From Bacteroidota bacterium (GTDB lineage: Bacteria > Bacteroidota > Bacteroidia > UKL13-3), in assembly GCA_004293295.1 (NCBI GenBank), contig RDYC01000339.1, positions 1 through 6,010 on the forward strand: a stretch of 6,010 bases of DNA, read 5' to 3'. A program made the translations under genes and the position numbers. The stretch's first letter is position 1; each line of letters begins with the position of its first letter. A model generated the notes under the pieces. The model was given only the letters and a program-made list of their open reading frames with translations. It did not search any database and was not told the DNA's origin. Below are positions 1 to 5,620 of this stretch, in pieces.

Positions 1-1
1 C

Positions 2-754
2 ATCAACAAATTACAGGTAGAAACAACCATTATTCCCTCATTTACCAGAAACACACGTATTGAAGATTTATTGGCACTATCTAGCAATGCAACCAACACC
101 ATTGGATGGAATAATAAAAACGTACCCTGTCAACTCAATATCATCAATCACCATATTACTCCTGCAATCACCCACCAGCTTGAATACTCAAGGAATACAG
201 CTTTTGTAAACCAAGTTTTTAACCTTAAAGTTCCCGATCACATTGAGCCTATTAGGACTGAAATGGAAAGGCAAAATAGCTTGGTTGTATTTTCAGTAGC
301 CAATATGAGAAGCAAGTGTTGGCCTGTTCAACATTATATTGAACTGATTTCGAAGGTAGCCCACCAGTTTGATACCATATATTTAATGGGAGGCCCGGAC
401 AGTGTTCAGGCAAATGCCCAAATTGAAGCGGCATTAAAATTGGAAAAGGTTAAAAACTACAGCCAACAAACAACATTATTACAAACCATAGAAGTGGTAA
501 GTAAGTGCCGGCTTGTTATTTGCCCCGATACAGCAGCTTTGCATATGGCTGTGCTTACCAATACGCCTGTTATTGTTAAATCTAATGGCGTTAATGCCCT
601 ACGTTTTGTGAATTACCCCAAAAACGTAACCGCCATATTTCCTCCCTATTTTAGGCTAAATCCAAATAAGGATAAAACCATGTATAGCCGTAACGAAGTA
701 AATACTATTACAGTGGAGCAAGTATTGCAAGCCGTAAACAATCAATTGGGATAA
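2..754 (+). CDS. Glycosyltransferase family 9 (heptosyltransferase-like), 3' part, cut by left edge
   Basis: The reading frame is open from position 2 to the TAA at 752-754, so about 250 C-terminal residues are present and the true start lies outside the window. The TTG at 71 is internal and is not a start. Two segments match the C-terminal nucleotide-sugar-binding half of GT9 enzymes: SKCWPVQHYIELI at about 311-349, the counterpart of the KRWPxExFxEL motif, followed by LMGGPDS; and CPDTAALHMAV at 521-553, the counterpart of the DTGxxHxA motif. The upstream stretch RIEDLLALSSNATNTIGW also resembles the inter-domain region of the family. GT9 proteins transfer heptose or related sugars from nucleotide sugars to lipopolysaccharide core or other surface glycans on the cytoplasmic face of the inner membrane. 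The usual PGAS motif reads SVANMRS here, so the sequence is divergent and the sugar cannot be named. Family confidence is good; substrate is unknown. Confidence 0.82.
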   Translation: MNKLQVETTIIPSFTRNTRIEDLLALSSNATNTIGWNNKNVPCQLNIINHHITPAITHQLEYSRNTAFVNQVFNLKVPDHIEPIRTEMERQNSLVVFSVANMRSKCWPVQHYIELISKVAHQFDTIYLMGGPDSVQANAQIEAALKLEKVKNYSQQTTLLQTIEVVSKCRLVICPDTAALHMAVLTNTPVIVKSNGVNALRFVNYPKNVTAIFPPYFRLNPNKDKTMYSRNEVNTITVEQVLQAVNNQLG

Positions 755-842
755 TTCGTTAATGTTAAAAACCTTTTAACCCTGTGTGGTTGATTACAGA
801 TGTACTGTTTTATTGGAATCTAATAAACATCATCATATAAAA
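755..842. other. Non-coding spacer after the glycosyltransferase gene
   Basis: This is the first part of a 208-bp gap without a credible ORF. It holds a perfect 7-bp inverted repeat, GTTAAAA-ACC-TTTTAAC (764-780), starting 9 bp after the stop codon, and an overlapping stem TTAACC/GGTTGA (776-781 with 788-793, one G-T pair). Neither is GC-rich and neither is followed by a T-run, so neither is a convincing intrinsic terminator. A weaker inverted repeat, TTTATT-N7-AATAAA (809-827), lies about one repeat period upstream of the palindrome array that begins at 843. Confidence 0.5.
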
Positions 843-958
843 TGTATTTTAAAAAATACACTTTATATAATTTATTGCATTTTGTAAAATACATTTTTAA
901 GGGTTATTGTATTTTTAATTTTACATTATTTGTATAAATTTGTATTTTAAATAATACA
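843..958. repeat. Array of four phased 18-bp palindromes (probable multi-site operator)
   Basis: Four related 18-bp dyads are visible: TGTATTTTAAAAAATACA (843-860), TGCATTTTGTAAAATACA (876-893), TGTATTTTTAATTTTACA (908-925) and TGTATTTTAAATAATACA (941-958). The first is a perfect 8-bp inverted repeat around a 2-bp centre; the first and fourth differ at one position. All four keep the left arm TGTATTTT, with one T-to-C change in copy 2, and the right end TACA. Starts are 33, 32 and 33 bp apart, about three helical turns, so a dimeric protein bound to each would sit on the same DNA face. The spacers (15, 14 and 15 bp) are unrelated to each other. The last copy ends 4 bp before the ATG of the ATPase gene. 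Symmetry and phasing point to a cooperative transcription-factor operator, but I cannot name the factor. A chance pattern in AT-rich DNA is the main alternative; the shared TG/CA ends and even spacing argue against it. Confidence 0.72.
907..942 (+). promoter_or_regulatory. Candidate promoter of the ATPase gene
   Basis: TAAATTTG at 935-942 matches the Bacteroidota -7 consensus TAnnTTTG exactly. The nearest upstream TTG, a possible -33 element, is at 907-909, giving a 25-bp gap that is longer than usual, so the -33 assignment is weak. Transcription would start near 947-950, inside the fourth palindrome, leaving a leader of only about 13-16 nt with no Shine-Dalgarno sequence. The -7 box shares its last two bases with palindrome 4, and the -33 candidate overlaps palindrome 3, so a protein bound there should block RNA polymerase. 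Confidence 0.45.
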
Positions 959-962
959 ATTT

Positions 963-2156
963 ATGGAGCAATTATTTCAGCATTTCAATATCATAAAAAG
1001 AGATACTGACTTGCATATTAAAAGATACCTGCACGAGGAAATAGATTGGAGCAACAGGTTAATTGCCATTACCGGAGCGAGGGGTAGTGGTAAAACAACC
1101 CTGTTGTTACAATATATCAAATCATCATTGCCCAATGATGAAACCGTTTTGTATGCCAGTTTAGACCACCTGTATTTTACAGAAAATAGTTTACTGGATT
1201 TGGCTGATGTATTTGTACAGCATGGCGGGACACATTTGTTTTTAGATGAAGTACACAAATACCCCGATTGGTCAATAGCGATTAAAAATATCTATGATAC
1301 ATACAAAAAGTTAAAAGTTGTTTTTACAGGGTCAAGCATTTTGGAAATACACCGGTCTAAAGGCGATTTAAGCAGAAGGGCAGTTGAGTACAAATTACAA
1401 GGGCTTTCGTTCAGAGAGTTTATGGCCTTTGAGTCGGGCATTCATCTGCCTAAAGTTTCATTGCCGGATATTTGTAAAAAGCACCTTCAGTTAGCCACTG
1501 AACTTACTAACCTTTTTAAACCACTACCTGCCTTTAAAAAGTACTTGCAATATGGTTACTACCCTTATTTTGTAGAAAACAAAAAAGGCTATGGGCAAAA
1601 GCTAAGGGAAACCATTAACCTAACTATTGAGGTGGATTTGCCTTCCGTACAGCACATGGATTTTACGTCTGTACACAAGTTGAAAAAATTACTTTATGTG
1701 CTTTCGCAAACAGTTCCTTTTAAACCCAATGTAAGCAAGTTGGCTGACAGGATTGAAACAACTCGGCCATCATTATTACTTTACTTGCAATATTTGGAGC
1801 AAGCACAACTTATTATGCAATTGTATAGCCAAGGAAAGGGCTTAAGCAGCTTAACCAAGGCAGAAAAAATATATCCCGGCAACCCAAATATGATGCATGT
1901 GCTGGCATCTGGCCAGCCTGACAAAGGCACCATGAGGGAGACTTTTTTTATGAACCACTTAAAAGGGCAACATCAGGTTAACGCAACTGCCACTGGCGAT
2001 TTTTTAATTGATGAAACTTATACCTTTGAAGTAGGTGGGAAAACAAAAGATTACAGCCAAATTAAGCAAGTTAAAAACAGTTTTTTGGCTTTAGATGAAA
2101 TTGAAATAGGCGTGAAGCAAAAAATTCCCTTGTGGTTATTTGGTTTACTTTATTAG
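963..2156 (+). CDS. AAA family ATPase, AAA_14/DUF4143 architecture
   Basis: The 397-residue protein has the order typical of this family. An N-terminal P-loop ATPase domain carries Walker A GARGSGKTT (38-46), Walker B HLFLDEVHKYPDW (91-103, D95/E96), a sensor-1-like VVFTGSS (119-125) and an SRR arginine-finger candidate (137-139). A middle region (about 235-300) looks like a winged helix: NVSKLADRIETTRPSLLLYL, then YLEQAQLI. The C-terminal domain begins at RETFFMNHL (325-333) and contains DETYTFEVGGKTK (350-362), a possible PD-(D/E)XK-like core with D350, E356 and K360. The tail IPLWLFGLLY is, from memory, common in Bacteroidota members. Biological function in this widespread, patchily distributed family is not established. 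No SD sequence precedes the ATG, but the N-terminus fits the family. It sits behind the phased palindrome array, and its 3' end overlaps the convergent methyltransferase gene by 12 bp. No signal peptide or membrane segment is seen; the protein is probably cytoplasmic. Confidence 0.88.
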   Translation: MEQLFQHFNIIKRDTDLHIKRYLHEEIDWSNRLIAITGARGSGKTTLLLQYIKSSLPNDETVLYASLDHLYFTENSLLDLADVFVQHGGTHLFLDEVHKYPDWSIAIKNIYDTYKKLKVVFTGSSILEIHRSKGDLSRRAVEYKLQGLSFREFMAFESGIHLPKVSLPDICKKHLQLATELTNLFKPLPAFKKYLQYGYYPYFVENKKGYGQKLRETINLTIEVDLPSVQHMDFTSVHKLKKLLYVLSQTVPFKPNVSKLADRIETTRPSLLLYLQYLEQAQLIMQLYSQGKGLSSLTKAEKIYPGNPNMMHVLASGQPDKGTMRETFFMNHLKGQHQVNATATGDFLIDETYTFEVGGKTKDYSQIKQVKNSFLALDEIEIGVKQKIPLWLFGLLY

Positions 2157-2726
2157 TTCTATCCAAGCTTCACTTCCCATTCTGGGTAATACTGAATTAA
2201 TGCAAGGTATGATGGAAACCTTACTAAATAATGGGGTGAAATAGGTCAGGTATTCGGCAGTTGTTCCTCCAAATGGAGGGCCTCCGTCAAATTGTTTATC
2301 AAAAAGTACGCCCACCAGTTTGCCATTCCATTTTAACAACTCGTGCATATGTGTTGCATAACTGGTTCGCAAACTCGGGTTAATGGCGCAAAAAAATGTT
2401 TGCTCCAATATCAAATCATAAACACCTTTATGGGTAAAAAAATCTTCACACAACACCTTTAGTTTGCCTTGTTGTATCGCCAAGTGTAATTTCTCTTTTA
2501 GCTGAAGCACAGGTAATGGTGCAATATCAATAACCGTAACATTGGTAAATCCGAGTTGTAGCAAATATTCCGCTTCATGTGCATTTCCGCAACCGGGTAT
2601 CAAAATAGCCTTGTTCACATCCACATTTGCATCAATATATGCCTTTATTGGCGGTGATACCTCCGCTAAATCCCAACCGGTTTGCCCTTGTTGCCAGCGA
2701 TTTTCCCAGTAATCTTTGTTTGTCAT
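2145..2726 (-). CDS. SAM-dependent methyltransferase, thiopurine S-methyltransferase (TPMT)-like
   Basis: This complete 193-residue protein resembles the TPMT-like class I methyltransferases. Visible motifs are the N-terminal tryptophan cluster YWENRWQQGQTGWD (6-19), the SAM-binding motif ILIPGCGNAHEAEYL (41-55), the acidic residue that would hold the SAM ribose in VIDIAP (65-70, D67), CEDFF (93-97), the family segment LILEQTFFCAINPSLR (105-120), GGPPFGGTTAEYL (148-160) and the C-terminal PRMGSEAWIELIK. TPMT-like proteins methylate sulfur, selenium, tellurium or halide acceptors; the plant HOL halide/thiol methyltransferases share this fold. The acceptor here cannot be read from the sequence. 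The protein is probably cytoplasmic and monomeric. The start is the ATG at 2726, since the WENRW motif begins a few residues in. Its stop lies inside the convergent ATPase gene, and it is divergent from the transaldolase gene across a 70-bp spacer. Confidence 0.87.
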   Translation of the reverse strand: MTNKDYWENRWQQGQTGWDLAEVSPPIKAYIDANVDVNKAILIPGCGNAHEAEYLLQLGFTNVTVIDIAPLPVLQLKEKLHLAIQQGKLKVLCEDFFTHKGVYDLILEQTFFCAINPSLRTSYATHMHELLKWNGKLVGVLFDKQFDGGPPFGGTTAEYLTYFTPLFSKVSIIPCINSVLPRMGSEAWIELIK

Positions 2727-2796
2727 GCCAAATGTTGAATAAATCTTAACAACATTACACCTAAAATATTAATCTTGCGCCCATAATTAAACAGGA
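2727..2796. promoter_or_regulatory. Divergent promoter region between methyltransferase and transaldolase genes
   Basis: Both flanking genes must start transcription here or further upstream. On the plus strand, TAATCTTG at 2770-2777 (one mismatch to TAnnTTTG) is followed by CGCCC, a form common at Bacteroidota -7 boxes; it would start transcripts near 2784 with a leader of about 13 nt for the transaldolase gene. On the minus strand, TAATGTTG at 2757-2750 also has one mismatch and would serve the methyltransferase gene. Neither has a TTG at the expected -33 distance. The AGGA at 2793-2796 abuts the transaldolase ATG and is too close to act as a normal Shine-Dalgarno sequence. Confidence 0.4.
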
Positions 2797-3453
2797 ATGA
2801 AATTTTTTATAGATACAGCTAATTTGGCTCAAATTGCTGAGGCAAACGACCTTGGTATTTTAGATGGGGTAACTACCAACCCTTCATTAATGGCTAAAGA
2901 AGGTATTAAAGGCGAAGAAGCCGTGCTAAAACATTATGTAGACATTTGCAATATTGTGGATGGTGATGTAAGCGCAGAAGTAATCAGCACTGATTATGAA
3001 GGAATGATTGCCGAAGGAGAGAAATTAGCCGCATTGCACGAGAACATCGTGGTAAAAATACCGATGATTAAGGATGGCATTAAAGCCATTAAGTACCTCA
3101 CTTCAAAAGGCATCAGAACCAATTGCACATTGGTGTTTAGTGCTGGTCAGGCTATTTTAGCGGCTAAAGCAGGTGCTACTTACATTTCTCCGTTTATTGG
3201 TCGCTTAGATGATATTAGTTATGATGGCATGCAACTGATTGCGGAAATTTCGCAGATTTTTGCAGTGCAAGGTTACCAAACCCAAATATTGGCTGCGTCT
3301 ATCCGCAATCCAATTCATATTATTAAGTCAGCTCAGGTGGGTGCACATGTGATAACAAGTCCATTAGCCAGTATATTGGCATTGCTTAAGCATCCTTTAA
3401 CCGATTCAGGATTGGCGCAGTTTTTAGCTGATCACAAAAAAGCAAATTCTTAA
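2797..3453 (+). CDS. tal: Transaldolase, small single-domain type (TalC-like)
   Basis: This complete 218-residue protein belongs to the short transaldolase / fructose-6-phosphate aldolase family. Its length is typical (E. coli FsaA has 220 residues). It opens with MKFFIDTANL (D6) and DGVTTNPSL (23-31, N28). It carries the Schiff-base lysine in VVKIPM (K87), TNCTLVFS (108-115), ISPFIGRLDDI (130-140) and ILAASIRNP (164-172). Two positions favour true transaldolase over fructose-6-phosphate aldolase: E61 in SAEVIS, where FsaA has Gln59, and F133 in SPF, where FsaA has a tyrosine. The predicted reaction is transfer of a dihydroxyacetone unit between sedoheptulose 7-phosphate and glyceraldehyde 3-phosphate in the non-oxidative pentose phosphate pathway, in the cytoplasm. 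The gene appears to be a single transcription unit, with its own upstream region and an intrinsic terminator about 20 bp after the stop. Confidence 0.95.
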   Translation: MKFFIDTANLAQIAEANDLGILDGVTTNPSLMAKEGIKGEEAVLKHYVDICNIVDGDVSAEVISTDYEGMIAEGEKLAALHENIVVKIPMIKDGIKAIKYLTSKGIRTNCTLVFSAGQAILAAKAGATYISPFIGRLDDISYDGMQLIAEISQIFAVQGYQTQILAASIRNPIHIIKSAQVGAHVITSPLASILALLKHPLTDSGLAQFLADHKKANS

Positions 3454-3471
3454 TAGTATTCAATACAATAA

Positions 3472-3496
3472 AGAAGCCGTTTTTACGGCTTTTTTT
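3472..3496 (+). terminator. Intrinsic terminator of the transaldolase gene
   Basis: A stem AAGCCGT/ACGGCTT (3474-3480 with 3485-3491) closes a TTTT loop and runs into a T-tract ending at 3496. Flanking A-T and G-T pairs can extend the stem to about 3472. It lies 18 bp after the transaldolase stop and well before the next gene, so it separates the two transcription units. The A-run before the stem could give partial function on the minus strand, but no minus-strand gene ends here. Confidence 0.88.
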
Positions 3497-3532
3497 ATGC
3501 ATGTACCATACTAAAAAACGCAAACAATTCTC

Positions 3533-3540
3533 TTTATTTG
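3533..3540 (+). promoter_or_regulatory. Candidate -7 box for the E1 dehydrogenase gene
   Basis: TTTATTTG followed by CACC matches the Bacteroidota -7 element TAnnTTTG with one mismatch and has the GCACC-like continuation often seen there. A transcript would start near 3547, giving a leader of about 20 nt to the ATG at 3568. No TTG is present at the expected -33 distance, so this is a modest prediction. It is supported by position: the preceding gene is closed by a terminator, so a promoter is needed in this 71-bp interval. Confidence 0.4.
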
Positions 3541-3567
3541 CACCACTTTATACAATAGATATAGATT

Positions 3568-5583
3568 ATGCAGTTTAATAAAAAACACCATAACAATACC
3601 ACCTTACTTAATCTTTATCAAGGCATGCTAAAGCCACGTATGATTGAGGAGAAAATGCTCATCTTATTACGTCAAGGGCAAGTAAGCAAATGGTTTAGTG
3701 GGATGGGACAAGAAGCAATTAGCGTTGGTGTAACCCAGGCATTGCATAAAGACGAATATATTTTGCCTTTGCACCGCAACTTGGGTGTTTGGACAAACAG
3801 AGACATGCCTTTTGCCAGGCTCTTTTCGCAATGGCAAGGTAAGCTAAACGGATACTCAAAAGGGCGCGAACGTTCTTTTCATTTCGGAACAAACGAACAT
3901 CATATTGTAGGCATGATTTCTCACTTGGGTGCCATGTTAGGTGTAGCTGATGGGATTGCCTTGGCGCATAAATTAAAAAACGAGCAAAAAATAAGTGTGG
4001 TGTTTAGCGGTGATGGAGGAGCAAGTGAAGGCGATTTTCATGAAGCCATTAACACTGCAGCCGTGTGGGATTTGCCGGTGATTTTCCTGATTGAAAATAA
4101 TGGGTATGGTTTATCAACACCAAGCAATGAACAATTTAGGTGCAAAAATTTTATTGATAAAGCCATTGGGTATGGCATACAAGGCTATAAGGTTGATGGA
4201 AATAATATTTTAGAGGTGTATGAGATGGTAACCAATTTGGCAAACAGCATGCGCACCAATCCTCGCCCTGTTATTCTTGAATGTATCACCTTTCGCATGC
4301 GTGGCCATGAAGAGGCTTCGGGCACCAAATATGTGCCTCAAGAGTTATTTGAAGAGTGGGGTAAAAAAGATCCCATTACCAACTACGAAGCTTGGTTAAA
4401 AGCAGAAGGCATTTTAACCGATGACATGATTGCTGAATACCGCGCGGCATTTAAAAAAGAAATAGATGAAGGAGTAGAAACAGTGCAGGCAGAGCCTGAC
4501 ATTACTCCTGATATGGATATTGAATTGAATGATGTTTATGCCCCCGTTTCAACGCAAACTGCTACCACTTATGGGAATTTGCAACACGTAACAATAGCCC
4601 CGGCTTCCGATAAACGATCAACTAAACGACTGGTGGATGCCATTAGTGACGGCCTGAAACAAAGCATGCAACGTTACGATCAATTGGTGTTAATGGGGCA
4701 AGATATTGCCGAATACGGTGGTGTATTTAAAATTACCCAAGGATTCGTAGAAGAGTTTGGCAAGGGTCGTGTGCGTAACACACCCTTATGCGAAAGTGCT
4801 ATACTTGGTGCGGCTTATGGCTTGTCAATAAAAGGGATGAAAGCCATGATGGAAATGCAGTTTGCCGATTTTGTGAGTGTGGGATTTAATCAGATTGTAA
4901 ATAACCTTGCTAAAAGCTACTATCGCTGGGGGCAGGCTGCTGATGTGGTGGTACGTATGCCTACGGGAGCAGGTGTGGGGGCAGGTCCTTTTCACTCACA
5001 AAGCAATGAAGCTTGGTTTTTTCATGTACCCGGATTAAAAATAGTTTACCCAAGTACTCCAAGTGATGCTAAGGGGCTTTTAGCAGCAAGTATAAGCGAC
5101 CCAAACCCGGTTATGTTTTTTGAGCATAAAGCCTTATACCGTGCTGTTGATTTGGAAGAAGAAGTGTATGATGATTATTATGAAATTGAAATAGGTAAAG
5201 CGCGCTTAGTTCGTGCGGGAAATGAAGTGAGCATTATTACGTATGGTGCCGGAGTTCATTGGGCCACCAAACATTGCGATGAGGCAGGCATAGATGCCGA
5301 TATTATTGATTTGCGCACCTTATTGCCATGGGATAAAGAGGCTGTAGTGAATAGCGTAAATAAAACAGGTAAAGCCTTTATTTTGCATGAGGATACCTTA
5401 ACAGGTGGAATTGGTGCTGAAATAGCGGCCTATATTGCTGAACACTGCTTCAAGAAGTTAGACGCACCGGTTAAACGCAGTGCCAGTTTAGATTCGCCCG
5501 TGCCATTTAATATTGCCTTGGAACAGCATTTTTTACCCAAAGAAAGGTTTAAACAGGAATTGAAAGAATTGCTACAATTTTAG
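3568..5583 (+). CDS. 2-oxoacid dehydrogenase E1 component, fused alpha and beta subunits
   Basis: This 671-residue protein joins both halves of a thiamine-diphosphate-dependent E1 decarboxylase in one chain. The alpha part (about 10-300) has the TPP/Mg motif GDGGASEGDFHEA (148-160) ending in IENNGYG (175-181), and the loop FRMRGHEEASGTKY (242-255). A charged, Pro/Thr-rich linker spans about 300-345. The beta part (about 350-671) shows VLMGQDIAEYGGVF (374-387), TPLCESAILGAAYG (405-418) whose glutamate E409 would activate TPP, PTGAGVGAGPFHSQSNEAWF (465-484) with active-site candidate H476, and PGLKIVYPSTPSDAKGLL (488-505). E1 decarboxylates a 2-oxoacid and acylates the lipoyl group of E2. In Bacteroidota such fusions are usually assigned to branched-chain 2-oxoacid dehydrogenase, while pyruvate dehydrogenase often has separate subunits; branched-chain substrates are therefore likely but not proven. 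No E2 or E3 gene is in the window. The ATG at 3568 agrees with the family's MQFN-type start. Confidence 0.93.
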   Translation: MQFNKKHHNNTTLLNLYQGMLKPRMIEEKMLILLRQGQVSKWFSGMGQEAISVGVTQALHKDEYILPLHRNLGVWTNRDMPFARLFSQWQGKLNGYSKGRERSFHFGTNEHHIVGMISHLGAMLGVADGIALAHKLKNEQKISVVFSGDGGASEGDFHEAINTAAVWDLPVIFLIENNGYGLSTPSNEQFRCKNFIDKAIGYGIQGYKVDGNNILEVYEMVTNLANSMRTNPRPVILECITFRMRGHEEASGTKYVPQELFEEWGKKDPITNYEAWLKAEGILTDDMIAEYRAAFKKEIDEGVETVQAEPDITPDMDIELNDVYAPVSTQTATTYGNLQHVTIAPASDKRSTKRLVDAISDGLKQSMQRYDQLVLMGQDIAEYGGVFKITQGFVEEFGKGRVRNTPLCESAILGAAYGLSIKGMKAMMEMQFADFVSVGFNQIVNNLAKSYYRWGQAADVVVRMPTGAGVGAGPFHSQSNEAWFFHVPGLKIVYPSTPSDAKGLLAASISDPNPVMFFEHKALYRAVDLEEEVYDDYYEIEIGKARLVRAGNEVSIITYGAGVHWATKHCDEAGIDADIIDLRTLLPWDKEAVVNSVNKTGKAFILHEDTLTGGIGAEIAAYIAEHCFKKLDAPVKRSASLDSPVPFNIALEQHFLPKERFKQELKELLQF

Positions 5584-5620
5584 TAATTAATTTTACTCAT
5601 CAACGTTTCATTTATTACTT

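Noticed and set aside
71..73. TTG as start of the glycosyltransferase gene
   Set aside because: The same frame stays open to the left edge and the upstream residues continue the GT9-like sequence, so the gene is cut by the window and not started here.
252..434. 60-codon minus-strand open frame
   Set aside because: It lies wholly inside the glycosyltransferase gene, its product resembles nothing I know, and the plus-strand frame has clear GT9 motifs in this stretch.
764..793. Intrinsic terminator after the glycosyltransferase gene
   Set aside because: The 7-bp stem is almost all A-T with a 3-nt loop and has no following T-run; the overlapping stem also lacks a T-run.
843..958. CRISPR array
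   Set aside because: The repeats are only 18 bp with 14-15 bp AT-rich spacers and are imperfect, far below CRISPR dimensions, and no cas gene is present.
843..958. Iterons of a replication origin
   Set aside because: The units are palindromic, they end at a start codon, and no replication initiator gene or DnaA box cluster is nearby; an operator fits better.
1181..1198. Further operator copy inside the ATPase gene (TGTATTTT)
   Set aside because: Only the left arm matches and the right arm is not AATACA; it encodes in-frame L-Y-F residues. A similar lone half-site occurs at 286-293, so such half-sites are expected by chance.
977..1258. 93-codon minus-strand open frame
   Set aside because: It is antisense to the Walker A and Walker B region of the ATPase, and its Cys/Ser/Leu-rich product is typical of an out-of-frame shadow.
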